Shown piece by piece: positions 54,020 to 62,800 of a stretch of DNA of 64,000 nt (positions are counted from its first letter, which is position 1; every line of letters begins with the position of its first letter). This DNA comes from Oceanicola sp. D3 (GTDB lineage: Bacteria; Pseudomonadota; Alphaproteobacteria; Rhodobacterales; Rhodobacteraceae), in NCBI RefSeq assembly GCF_006351965.1, contig NZ_CP040932.1, positions 3,989,613 through 4,053,612 of the forward strand, read 5' to 3'. Below the pieces are notes generated by a model. It searched no databases, had not been told where the DNA came from, and worked only from the letters and a program-made list of their open reading frames with translations. The translations under genes were made by a program, and so were the position numbers.

Positions 54020-55069
54020 ATGATCCGTCGTCTCGCCTTTATTCTGGCGCTCGCCCTGCACGTCGCCCAACCCGCCAACGCCCAAGGCGCGCTTGATCCG
54101 GGCTGGCTGCTGGATGCCGATGCCTCCAACCTGCGCTTCCAGTCGATCAAGAAAGAGGTCGTTTCGGAATCCAGCGACTTCGCCACCTTCACCGGCGAGA
54201 TTTTCCCTAACGGCAAGGCGGAGCTGCGGATCGCGCTGGAAAGCGTGGACACCAAGGTGGATCTGCGCAACGTCCGCATGCGCTTCCTGTTTTTTGAAAC
54301 CTTCAAGTTTCCCGAAGCCATCGTGCTGGCCGATGTGACGCCCGAGATGATCGGCGAGCTGGAAAGCAAGCGCCGCGCCACCTTTTCCATGCCCTTCTCG
54401 CTCGATCTGCACGGGGTCAAGAAAACCCTCGTGGCCGAGGTCGTGGCAACGCTTCTGAGCGATGACCGCATCTCGGTGGCCACGGCACGGCCCGTTGCCA
54501 TTTCGGTGGAGGAGTTCGGCCTGATGGAAAACCTCGGCAAGCTGGAAGACGCCGCGAAGGTGGATATCGTGCCCTCCACCACCGTCACCTTCGACTTTCT
54601 CTTTGACCGGCGCGGCACCGGCAGCGCCCCGCTGACCGGCGGCGGCGGTGCGGAGGTGGATGCCACCAATGCAGCGCTGGAAGATGAGGGCGACTTCAGC
54701 AAGGAGGCCTGCGAAGGCCGGTTCGAGATTTTGTCGCGCACCGGCAATATCTACTTTGCTTCCGGCTCGTCCCGGCTCGACAGCGCGTCGGAGCCGCTGC
54801 TCAAGGAGTTGCTCGACATCACCAGCCGTTGCCCGGGCATCGAGGTTGAAGTGGCAGGCCACACCGACAGCGTTGGCAAGGCCAGCTACAACCAGCGCCT
54901 CTCGGAGCGCCGCGCCAGATCGGTGGCCGACTACCTGATCGAAAACGGAATCGCGCCCGAACGTCTTTCGGCCAAGGGCTATGGCGAAGACAAGCCGGTG
55001 GCGTCAAACGCCACCGCAGAGGGCAAGGGCAAGAACCGCCGGATCGAGTTTTTGCCCCGCACCAACTAG
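54020..55069 (+). CDS. YceI-OmpA fusion envelope protein
   Basis: A 349-residue exported protein (signal RLAFILALALHVAQPANA). Residues about 28-195 match the YceI lipocalin-like fold (DASNLRFQSIKKE, DFATFTGEIFPNGKAEL, VDTKVDLRNVRMRFLFFETF). Residues about 230-349 are an OmpA peptidoglycan-binding domain (NIYFASGSSRLD, VAGHTDSVGKASYNQRLSERRA, KGKNRRIEFL). The YceI half may bind an isoprenoid or similar ligand while the OmpA half anchors it to the cell wall. AAGGAGG precedes the ATG. Confidence 0.85.
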   Translation: MIRRLAFILALALHVAQPANAQGALDPGWLLDADASNLRFQSIKKEVVSESSDFATFTGEIFPNGKAELRIALESVDTKVDLRNVRMRFLFFETFKFPEAIVLADVTPEMIGELESKRRATFSMPFSLDLHGVKKTLVAEVVATLLSDDRISVATARPVAISVEEFGLMENLGKLEDAAKVDIVPSTTVTFDFLFDRRGTGSAPLTGGGGAEVDATNAALEDEGDFSKEACEGRFEILSRTGNIYFASGSSRLDSASEPLLKELLDITSRCPGIEVEVAGHTDSVGKASYNQRLSERRARSVADYLIENGIAPERLSAKGYGEDKPVASNATAEGKGKNRRIEFLPRTN

Positions 55070-55070
55070 A

Positions 55071-55898
55071 TCAGGCCGAAGCCATGCGCGGGCGGGCGGA
55101 TACTTCTGCCTCGCCCGCCACCCGCTCCCATCCCGCAGCGCGGCGGGCATAGGTTGCGCTATCGCCGGGCTCAAACTCCGCACCCTGCGCGCCCCATGTG
55201 GTGACAGAAACGCGCCCACCTTCCACATCCAGCACGTTGAAATTGTTGGTCGCCTCGCGCAGCCGCGTCGACAGGCCGGTGCCCGCCTGCACAAAGAGCA
55301 GCCCCGGAGCGGCGGTGAAGGGCGCGGCGGAGGCGGTGTGCAGATGGCCCGAAAGCACCACATCGGCCCTGCAATCCGACAGCGCCGAAAGCGCCGCGCT
55401 GGCCCCGCGCATCAGCCGCTTTTCAACCGTTGGCCCATGCTCAAGCGGATGATGCACCACCACCACCTTCAGCTTGCCCGCCCGCCCGGCAAAGGCATTG
55501 CACACCCGCCGCACCGTCCGCCCGGAAAACCTTCCGCGCTGCCATGAAAAGCGGTTGACGGTATTCACCCCCACCACCTGCATTTCGGCGTCTTCCACGC
55601 ATGGCTCCAGCACCTTGTTGATGTGGCGCTTGTAGCGGTGAAAGGGGGTGATGAAGCGGCGGAAGAGGTTGTCGATCGGCGTGTCATGGTTGCCAGGCAC
55701 CGAGAGCACCGGCGCCTCGATCCGGCTCAGGAAGTCCGCCGCCTGCCGAAACTGCCGCCGCCGGGCCCGCTGGGTGAAATCACCGGATATGACAACCAGA
55801 TCGGGCCGCAGCTTGGCCACGGCCCTGAGCAGCGGGGCCTCAAGGTTGGCGTCGGCCTTGCCGTAGTGCAGGTCGGAGAGGTGGAGGATGCGTCTCAT
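55071..55898 (-). CDS. Metallophosphoesterase (class III cyclic-nucleotide phosphodiesterase-like)
   Basis: A 275-residue calcineurin-like protein with LHLSDLHYG, VISGDFTQRARRRQF, VPGNHDTPI, VVVHHPL and VLSGHLHTA, the full set of metal ligands. It resembles CpdA-type phosphodiesterases; the substrate is not assigned. It shares an ATGA overlap with the upstream lipid-kinase gene, so the two form one unit, and it ends one base from the OmpA-fusion gene. Confidence 0.87.
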   Translation of the reverse strand: MRRILHLSDLHYGKADANLEAPLLRAVAKLRPDLVVISGDFTQRARRRQFRQAADFLSRIEAPVLSVPGNHDTPIDNLFRRFITPFHRYKRHINKVLEPCVEDAEMQVVGVNTVNRFSWQRGRFSGRTVRRVCNAFAGRAGKLKVVVVHHPLEHGPTVEKRLMRGASAALSALSDCRADVVLSGHLHTASAAPFTAAPGLLFVQAGTGLSTRLREATNNFNVLDVEGGRVSVTTWGAQGAEFEPGDSATYARRAAGWERVAGEAEVSARPRMASA

Positions 55899-56833
55899 GC
55901 GGCTCCGGGCAGGATGATGGTGAGCGGCTCGTCGGCCATGGTGAAGTGGAAGGGGCTTTTCTCGGTGGATTTTTCGCCGTCAAACGCCACGAGAGACCGG
56001 GGCCGGGCCGTTTCAACGGTAAGATCGCGCGCCTTCAGCATATCATAATCGCGCCCCTCCTGCATGGTGCCGGTGATCAGCCGCCATGTGATCTTGAAGA
56101 GCTTTGCACGGCTGGTCGCCCGCCCGATGAGCACGGCAAACTCATCGTCCGCAATCGCCTCCTGCCCGGCAAGGCCGAACCGTTCGAGCTGATAGGCCGA
56201 GCGGGCGACGAAGAGCAGCGGCGCGCGCACGTCGTGGGGTTTGCCATCGGCGGTGAGGCGCATCTTCATCGGGCGCTGAAACCGCAGGAAGGTTTTGAGC
56301 ACCGACCAATGGGCCATGATCCGGCGGCGGCCCCAGCGTTTGTAAACCGTTTCGCGCTCCTTGAGGATCGCCGGGTAAACACCGAGCGAAGCGTTGTTCA
56401 AAAACACCCGCTCCCCCACCATGCCAACCGAGATGTCATGGCGATGCCCGCCGAGGATGGCCCGCGCGGCTTCTTCCGGGTCTTCCGGCAGGCCAAGGCC
56501 GCGGGCAAAGAAGTTGAAGGTGCCAAGCGGCAAAACGGCCAGCGCGGCGGGCTTGCCGAGCAGGCTCTGCGCCATGGCCATGGCCGTGCCATCCCCGCCT
56601 GCGGCGACAATGGTTTTTGCCCCATCGGCCAGCGCCTTGTCGACAAGGCCCGTAAGGTCATCCCCCGGGCTCCAGTGGCGCAGCGTGGCGGCTTCGCCAA
56701 ACACCGCAAGCGCGCGATCTATCGCCTCGGAGTCGCGGGCGTTGGTGCCTGATTTGGCATTGGTGATCACGCAGATTTCGCCCGGCTCAATGGCAGGCTG
56801 GGCGATATCGGCAGGCTCTGGCAGGGCCACCAT
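55895..56833 (-). CDS. Diacylglycerol-kinase-family lipid kinase
   Basis: A 312-residue DAGK-catalytic protein with the nucleotide motif AAGGDGTAMAMAQ, LPLGTFNFFARGLGLP and LNNASLGVYP. These enzymes phosphorylate diacylglycerol, ceramide or related lipids, or act in sphingolipid/phosphatidylglycerol modification. GGAGA precedes the ATG. It is coupled to the metallophosphoesterase downstream (ATGA), an arrangement I associate with membrane-lipid turnover, but that link is inferred. Confidence 0.88.
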   Translation of the reverse strand: MVALPEPADIAQPAIEPGEICVITNAKSGTNARDSEAIDRALAVFGEAATLRHWSPGDDLTGLVDKALADGAKTIVAAGGDGTAMAMAQSLLGKPAALAVLPLGTFNFFARGLGLPEDPEEAARAILGGHRHDISVGMVGERVFLNNASLGVYPAILKERETVYKRWGRRRIMAHWSVLKTFLRFQRPMKMRLTADGKPHDVRAPLLFVARSAYQLERFGLAGQEAIADDEFAVLIGRATSRAKLFKITWRLITGTMQEGRDYDMLKARDLTVETARPRSLVAFDGEKSTEKSPFHFTMADEPLTIILPGAA

Positions 56834-56979
56834 TTCGGTCTCCGGATGTTCTGGTTGCAGCGCGGCTTCGGGATCACAACTCGCGGAGCGGCGTTTGGTT
56901 GCCTTTGGCCGGTCTCGACATCACGCCACCTGCGGGCTAGCACCGGGGCGAGGCTGGGGGCTGTGAGGGTTAGAAAAAC

Positions 56980-57561
56980 ATGCGGTTTATCCAACGAAAG
57001 CTGTGGCTTGTCGGAGCCATACTGCTGGGGCTTGCGCTTGCGGGTTGCGGCACGCCGCCCACCTCCACCCCCGATGACGTCGCACGGCTGGAGCAGGCCA
57101 TTCTGGCGCTGGGGCCGGGGATTGACCCGGCAGAGGCCGCACGCGCAGCGCAGGTGAGCTACGCGGCAACGGCACGGCTGGCGGTGGCCTATGAAATCGA
57201 AGACGGGCCGCTGGTGCACAACATGAAGGTGAACGCGGGCAAAAAGCCCCGGGGCCTGTGCCGCCATTGGGCGGAAGACATGGAAAAGGCGCTGAAAGCC
57301 GAAGGCTTCCGAACGCTTGAGGTGCACCGCGCCATCGCCAACGCGCGCAACCCGATCCTGCTGGAGCACTCCACCTCGATCATCTCCCGCAAGGGCGACA
57401 GCATGTATGACGGGATCGTCGTGGACCCGTGGCGCGAGGGCGGCCACCTGACGTGGATCGGCACCCGCGAAGACACCCGCTACCCTTGGGAGCCGCGCCT
57501 TACCATCCTGAAATGGAAGCAGGAAACCGGGCGCACCAAGCGGATCAGCCGGGTCGATTGA
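56980..57561 (+). CDS. Lipoprotein with a possible Cys-His-Asp (transglutaminase-like) triad
   Basis: A 193-residue lipoprotein with lipobox LAGC (Cys23). In the mature domain, Cys94 (PRGLCRHWAEDM), His130 (LLEHSTSI) and Asp149 (IVVDPWREGG) follow the order and local sequence of transglutaminase-like/papain-like enzymes, with RGLCRHWA close to the nucleophile helix of that fold. A peptidase or amidase role at the membrane is possible; activity is not shown. It diverges from the lipid-kinase gene. Confidence 0.68.
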   Translation: MRFIQRKLWLVGAILLGLALAGCGTPPTSTPDDVARLEQAILALGPGIDPAEAARAAQVSYAATARLAVAYEIEDGPLVHNMKVNAGKKPRGLCRHWAEDMEKALKAEGFRTLEVHRAIANARNPILLEHSTSIISRKGDSMYDGIVVDPWREGGHLTWIGTREDTRYPWEPRLTILKWKQETGRTKRISRVD

Positions 57562-57689
57562 TCCCTCTGAACAATTGCCCCGGAAATGCCCGTTTGTTGC
57601 TGAAGTCCTGACAAAACACCCCTGTCATCTGCTTCTCGTGGGGGCGAGCTGTTCGCCCGGATGCTTAACGAGATCAAGGGACTGTAACT

Positions 57690-57851
57690 ATGGATGAACT
57701 GCGTAAAATCGTGATGCGGGAAAAGGCGCAATCGGTGTCGAGCCGCGAGTGGAAGCACCGGCTCATGGGCTACGGCTACAAGCTGGAAGAAACCTCGACG
57801 GGCTATGTCGTCAGCTCGATGCGCGGCAATGAAGCCCTGCTGACGCTCTGA
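57690..57851 (+). CDS. Small basic peptide, 53 residues
   Basis: The reading frame encodes MDELRKIVMREKAQSVSSRE followed by WKHRLMGYGYKLEETSTGYV and ends TGA at 57849. AAGGGA lies nine bases before the ATG. It is soluble, with a likely helix then a beta-hairpin. It has no recognised family. The isolated position after the lipoprotein gene and the good ribosome-binding site support translation, but conservation needs to be tested. Confidence 0.55.
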   Translation: MDELRKIVMREKAQSVSSREWKHRLMGYGYKLEETSTGYVVSSMRGNEALLTL

Positions 57852-58082
57852 GCCGGGCCACCCCGGACAGTTTTGCAACCATGCCGCTGCGCCGAAGCGC
57901 GGCGCGGCGTTACCCCCCGGTGTGAGCGCGGCACAGGTGATGCCCCTCCGCCGCACAGCCCATAGCGATGCAAATCCGCAAGCCGCGCGGCCTTAACGCG
58001 ACGCGCGATGTCGCCCATTGATTAGATCGGGCACCGCCGAGGCCCCTAGGTGTGGGCGGACTGACGCTTCCGGAGCCCGGCC

Positions 58083-58778
58083 ATGAGCCTCCCCCCTGAC
58101 CCGCCCGCCATCACCCTCTCCGAGCGGCCCGATTGGCTTTACCTCCTGCGCGAGTTCGACTGGCTCTATCGCTACGGCTCGTCCGGCGGCAGCAAGCTGA
58201 TACGCGGCCATCGCAAACGGGTGCGCGACATGCTCTCGAAAGTGGTCGACTCTGGCCCCGAGCTGCGGCTGCGTGAGCCGGAGAAGAAGCCGGTGGTCGC
58301 CCATCTCGGACGGGCGCTGGACCGGGGCGAACGCGGGGCGGTGGTTGGCATGGCGCGGGCGCTGTCGCGCGTGGCAGAGGCGCTGACATGGGAATACGGC
58401 TACGAGAAAGTGCCCCCGGCGCTGGCCCGAAAATACGCCTATTGCGAGGTGCTCGGCCCACGAGGCCCGGTGATGAGCGAGCGGCTGATTCTGGGCTTTG
58501 TGCTGTTTGCGCCCAAAACCACCTATCCGCAGCACTCCCACGTGGACATCGAAGAAAGCTATTTGTCGGTCTCGGGCGCATGGTCGGAGAATGACGCAGC
58601 AGTCCATGCGCCCGGCTCGTTGATCCTGAACGGCTCGGGGCAGGAGCACCGGATCACCACCGACGAGACCGAGCCATGCCTGCTCGCCTATGCGTGGATC
58701 GGGCCGGAAGAAAAGCTGAACGCGCCGGGGATGAAGCTGACGGGGACGCGCAAAAAGCGGGTGGAGCGCGGGATCTGA
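58083..58778 (+). CDS. dddL: Dimethylsulfoniopropionate lyase DddL-like (cupin)
   Basis: A 231-residue protein with a C-terminal cupin: YPQHSHVDIEESYLSVSGAW, APGSLILNGSGQEHRI and LLAYAWIGPEE. His151, His153, Glu157 or Glu158, Tyr160 and His189 are placed like the metal ligands and catalytic Tyr of DddL-type lyases. DddL cleaves DMSP to dimethylsulfide and acrylate, widespread in Roseobacter. No dddT-type transporter or acrylate-use gene is adjacent. A related cupin function remains possible. Confidence 0.75.
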   Translation: MSLPPDPPAITLSERPDWLYLLREFDWLYRYGSSGGSKLIRGHRKRVRDMLSKVVDSGPELRLREPEKKPVVAHLGRALDRGERGAVVGMARALSRVAEALTWEYGYEKVPPALARKYAYCEVLGPRGPVMSERLILGFVLFAPKTTYPQHSHVDIEESYLSVSGAWSENDAAVHAPGSLILNGSGQEHRITTDETEPCLLAYAWIGPEEKLNAPGMKLTGTRKKRVERGI

Positions 58779-58808
58779 CGGCGCGGACGCAGGCAGGCGT
58801 CTGGCCGC

Positions 58809-60032
58809 TTAAAGCGCCTTGCCCTGCAAGAGCCGTGGCAGATCACCCGTGAGGCCCGCCGCCTCCCGAATGAAGCGCCGCCGCGCATCGGGCAGCGCGG
58901 CCACGGCAGAAACGCCCAAGTCACGGGCGGCCCGCAGGAGCGGGTTGTCGTTTGAAAACAGCCGGTTGAACCCATCCGTCGCCAGCGTCAGCGCGGTGCG
59001 GTCAAAGCTCCGCCACTGCCGGTGCCGCTCCAACACCAGGGCCGCGCCCGGATCTTCGCCGCGCCGCCGCGCCTCCGTGACCACTTCGGCCAGCGTCGCC
59101 ACATCGCGCAGGCCCTGGTTCAGCCCCTGCCCGGCAATTGGGTGGATCCCTTGCGCCGCATCGCCCACCAGCGCCAGCCGCGCACCAATGATCCGTTCGG
59201 CCACGGTGAGCGTCAGCGGATAGGAAAAGCGTGCGCCCTCCAGCCGGATCTCTCCAAGAAAATCGCCAAACACCGGGCGCAGCGCCGCCAGAAAGGCCTC
59301 ATCATCGGCCTTCGCCAATTCTTCGGCCCTGTCGCGGCGTTCCGACCAGACGATAGAGCTGCGGTTGCCCGGCAGCGGCAAGATGGCCAGCGGGCCGGAG
59401 GGCATAAAAAACTGATGCGCGGTTCCGCCGTGGGGGCGTTCATGAGCGACCGCGCAGGTCAGCGCCGTCTGGCCATAGTCGCTGTCGCGCCGCGCAATCC
59501 CGGCGCGCCGCGCGGTGGGCGAGCCGCGCCCATCGGCCCCGGCCAGAAGCGCGCCGCGCAGCACCCGGCCAGAGGCGAGCGTCACCGCCACATGCCCCGG
59601 CTGCACCTCTTGCGCCACGATCTCTTCGCCCGCCAGCACCTCGACGCCCTCGGCCTTGGCCAGCGCCGCCATCAGCGCGGGCCGCAGGTGCCGATCTTCC
59701 ATCATGTAGCCCATCGGGCCTTCGTCGATCTCGCCGTAATCGAGGTGCAGCAATCCGCCCAGCACCCCTTCGCCGGGCCGCCCGTCGCCGGTTTTTACGT
59801 GCAGGATCGGCTGCGCCTTGTCGGCCACCGCCTCCCAAACGCCAAGCGCACGGAACAGCCGCTGCGAGGCCAGCGCCAGCGCATAGGACCGCCCGTCAAA
59901 ATCGGTGGCCACCTGCGCGCCCGCAGGCAAGCGATCAACCACCACCACCCGCGCCCCGCCCTTGGCGAGGGCCAGCGCAAGGCTCGCGCCGGTCAGCGCC
60001 CCGCCTGCAACGATTACATCGGCATCAAACAT
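58809..60032 (-). CDS. UbiH/UbiF/Coq6-family FAD-dependent monooxygenase
   Basis: A 407-residue flavoprotein with the dinucleotide motif [32 protein letters not shown] and LVGDAAQGIHPIAGQGLNQGLRDVATLAEV, typical of ubiquinone ring hydroxylases. It likely hydroxylates an intermediate of ubiquinone synthesis; which position (UbiH, UbiI, UbiF or UbiL) cannot be told. The ATG at 60032 lacks a strong ribosome-binding site; 60068 is possible. It is divergent from the amidase. Confidence 0.87.
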   Translation of the reverse strand: MFDADVIVAGGALTGASLALALAKGGARVVVVDRLPAGAQVATDFDGRSYALALASQRLFRALGVWEAVADKAQPILHVKTGDGRPGEGVLGGLLHLDYGEIDEGPMGYMMEDRHLRPALMAALAKAEGVEVLAGEEIVAQEVQPGHVAVTLASGRVLRGALLAGADGRGSPTARRAGIARRDSDYGQTALTCAVAHERPHGGTAHQFFMPSGPLAILPLPGNRSSIVWSERRDRAEELAKADDEAFLAALRPVFGDFLGEIRLEGARFSYPLTLTVAERIIGARLALVGDAAQGIHPIAGQGLNQGLRDVATLAEVVTEARRRGEDPGAALVLERHRQWRSFDRTALTLATDGFNRLFSNDNPLLRAARDLGVSAVAALPDARRRFIREAAGLTGDLPRLLQGKAL

Positions 60033-60111
60033 GCGGCGGACTATGGGGCGTGGGCCGGGATTGTCCATATGTCGCGGTGTCGCTACCGTCGCCGCAACGA
60101 GGGAGAGGCGC

Positions 60112-61437
60112 ATGGACTGGCACGGCACATCGGCATCCAATCTGGGGCGGGCAATCGGGCGCGGAGAGATTTCGCCGCTGGAACTGACCGAGGCCATGCT
60201 CGACGCCATCGACGCCCATGAGTTCGCCCCGCGCATCTACGCCCGCCTCACCCGCAAGCGCGCCATCGCGGAGGCCCGTGCCGCAGAGGCGCGCGCCCGC
60301 GCCGGCACCCGCCGGGGCCTGCTCGACGGGGTGCCGATCAGCTGGAAAGACCTGTTCGACACGGCGGGCGTGGCCACCGAAAGCGGCTCGGCGCTGCTTG
60401 CAGGCCGCACGCCTGATCGTGACGCGCTGGTGCTGGCCCGCGCCGCCGCCGCAGGCCTCGTCTGCCTCGGCAAGACCCACCAGACAGAGCTGGCCTTCTC
60501 CGGTCTCGGGCTCAACCCCGTCACCCAAAGCCCGCCCTGCGTGAACGACCATGACGCCGTGTCGGGCGGTTCCTCCTCGGGCGCGGCCACCTCGGTGGCC
60601 TTCGGGCTGGCGGCGGCGGGCATCGGCTCAGACACCGGTGGCTCTGTGCGCACCCCGGCCGCGTGGAACGACCTCGTCGGGCTGAAAACCACCCATGGCC
60701 GCCTGCCCCTCACCGGCACCGTCCCGCTCGCCGCCAGTTTTGATACCATCGGCCCGCTCACCCGCACCGTCGAAGACGCCGCCGAACTGCTCGCCGTGAT
60801 GGAAGCAGGCCGCGCGCCCGACCTGCGGGAGGCCACGCTCACCGGCACTCGCCTGATGGTGCTCGAAACCGTCGCGCTGGATGAGCTCTCCGGCCCCGCC
60901 GCCGCCGGGTTCAACAGCGCCGTTCAACGGCTTCAGGCTGCCGGGGCGCTGGTGCAGCGCCGCAAGCTGCCCTTTGTCGCAGAGGCCATGGCACTGGCGG
61001 GGCCGCTCTACGCGCCAGAGGCCTATGCCACATGGATGGATGAGATCGAGGCCGCGCCCGACAAGATGTATCCGCCGGTGCTGGCGCGCTTTCGGGGTGG
61101 GCGCGAGGTGCCCGCAACCGCGCATATCGCCGCCTGGCAGGCCCTGCACCGCCACCGGGCCGCATGGGCCGAGGCCGTGGCAGGCTTTGATGCGGTGCTC
61201 ATCCCCTCGGTCGCCAACATGCCGCCCAAGCAGGCCGATGTGCTGGCCGACGAGGCGTTGTTTACCTCCGAAAACCTGCTCGCCCTGCGCAACACCCGCA
61301 TCGGCAACCTCATGGGCCTGCCCGCGCTCACCCTGCCCACCGGCCTGCCCTCCACCGGCCTCATGCTGATGGGCACACCAATGGGCGAAGAGCGCCTTCT
61401 GCGGCTCGGCGCGGCGGCAGAGAAGGCGCTGGCCTGA
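60112..61437 (+). CDS. Amidase-signature enzyme
   Basis: A 441-residue amidase-signature enzyme. The catalytic Lys lies in PISWKDLFDTAG, the Ser-rich core is GGSSSGAATSVA and the nucleophile Ser is in GSDTGGSVRTPAAW. It hydrolyses an amide, with no clue to the natural substrate. GAGGGAGAGGCGC precedes the ATG. It precedes the aminotransferase and ftsK on the same strand. Confidence 0.88.
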   Translation: MDWHGTSASNLGRAIGRGEISPLELTEAMLDAIDAHEFAPRIYARLTRKRAIAEARAAEARARAGTRRGLLDGVPISWKDLFDTAGVATESGSALLAGRTPDRDALVLARAAAAGLVCLGKTHQTELAFSGLGLNPVTQSPPCVNDHDAVSGGSSSGAATSVAFGLAAAGIGSDTGGSVRTPAAWNDLVGLKTTHGRLPLTGTVPLAASFDTIGPLTRTVEDAAELLAVMEAGRAPDLREATLTGTRLMVLETVALDELSGPAAAGFNSAVQRLQAAGALVQRRKLPFVAEAMALAGPLYAPEAYATWMDEIEAAPDKMYPPVLARFRGGREVPATAHIAAWQALHRHRAAWAEAVAGFDAVLIPSVANMPPKQADVLADEALFTSENLLALRNTRIGNLMGLPALTLPTGLPSTGLMLMGTPMGEERLLRLGAAAEKALA

Positions 61438-61592
61438 GGCGTTTCGCAAGACTTTGACTCAAATGCCACAATTCCCCCCTGACCCGGACCAAAATGCAAC
61501 GGTTTCGCTGGACGGGGGCCCTTGCTGCGGCCTACTCTACCCTCAAAAGCGGGGCAAAGACCCTGCACCTGAGGCAGTAACGTACACACAAG

Positions 61593-62780
61593 ATGACCTT
61601 TCCAGAGCGGTTTTCGAACCTGCCAGATTACGCTTTTCCGCGCCTGCGGAAGCTCCTCGACGGCACCCAGCCGGGAGGGGACGTGATAGATATGACCATC
61701 GGCGAGCCACGCCACGGGCTGCCGGGGTTTGTGGCACCGATCCTCGCTCAAGCCGTTGAAGGCTTTGCGAAATACCCACCCAACGAAGGCACGCCCGAGC
61801 TGAAGGCGGCAATCACCGGATGGCTTTCCCGCCGCTATGGCGTGTCACTCGATCCGAACACGCAGGTGATGGCGCTCAATGGCACCCGCGAGGGGCTGTT
61901 CAACGCCTGCCTCGCGCTTTGCCCCGAACGCGCCGCCAACGGCGATACGCCCACGGTGCTCATTCCCAACCCGTTCTATCAGGTCTACGCGGTGGCCGCC
62001 GCCGCCGCCGGGGCCGAGCCGGTGCTGGTGCCCGCAACGGCAGAAACCGGCTTTCTCCCCGATTTCGCATCGCTCCCCGAAGATGTGCTGGCCCGCGCCG
62101 AAATCGCCTATATCTGCTCGCCCTCCAACCCGCAGGGCGCGGTGGCCGATACGCTGTACTGGCAGGAACTGATCGTCATGGCCGAGGGCTACGGCTTTCG
62201 CATTTTCGCAGATGAGTGCTACTCCGAAATCTACCGCGATGTGCCGCCGCCCGGCGTGCTTCAGGTTGCCGCCGAAATGGGCGCGAACCCGGAACGCATC
62301 GTCAGCTTCCACTCGCTCTCCAAACGCTCCAACCTCCCCGGCCTGCGCTCGGGCTTCGTGGCCTCCGGCCCGGCCAACATGAGCGCAATCAAGCGCCTGC
62401 GCGCCTACGCCGGGGCACCGATGCCCCTGCCGCTCCAGCAGGTGGCACAAATGGCGTGGACGGATGAAGCCCATGTGGAAGAGAGCCGCGCGCTCTACCG
62501 CCAGAAATACACCATTGCCGACCAGATCTTTGGCAACTGGCCCGGCTACGTGCCGCCGCAGGGCGGGTTCTTCCTTTGGTTACAGGTGGATGACAGCGAG
62601 CAGGCCACGCTCAAGGCATGGCGCGAAACCGGGGTGAAGGTGCTTCCGGGGGCCTACCTCGGGCGGGAGGTAAACGGGGAAAACCCCGGCGCGGGCTACA
62701 TCCGCGTGGCAATGGTGACGAAAGATACAGACGAGCTGCAGGACGGGCTGACAAGGCTGCGTGACTGCCTCGCAGGTTGA
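61593..62780 (+). CDS. Class I/II aminotransferase (DapC-like)
   Basis: A 395-residue PLP enzyme of fold type I. The PLP lysine lies in SFHSLSKRSNLPGLRSG, and AKYPPNEGTPELKAAI and CSPSNPQGAV are family motifs. In many alphaproteobacteria this gene precedes ftsK and is annotated as succinyldiaminopimelate aminotransferase (DapC), which would feed lysine and peptidoglycan synthesis; substrate is inferred from context. It ends 20 bases before ftsK. Confidence 0.85.
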   Translation: MTFPERFSNLPDYAFPRLRKLLDGTQPGGDVIDMTIGEPRHGLPGFVAPILAQAVEGFAKYPPNEGTPELKAAITGWLSRRYGVSLDPNTQVMALNGTREGLFNACLALCPERAANGDTPTVLIPNPFYQVYAVAAAAAGAEPVLVPATAETGFLPDFASLPEDVLARAEIAYICSPSNPQGAVADTLYWQELIVMAEGYGFRIFADECYSEIYRDVPPPGVLQVAAEMGANPERIVSFHSLSKRSNLPGLRSGFVASGPANMSAIKRLRAYAGAPMPLPLQQVAQMAWTDEAHVEESRALYRQKYTIADQIFGNWPGYVPPQGGFFLWLQVDDSEQATLKAWRETGVKVLPGAYLGREVNGENPGAGYIRVAMVTKDTDELQDGLTRLRDCLAG

Positions 62781-62800
62781 GGGACAGGACGAGGAAAGAC

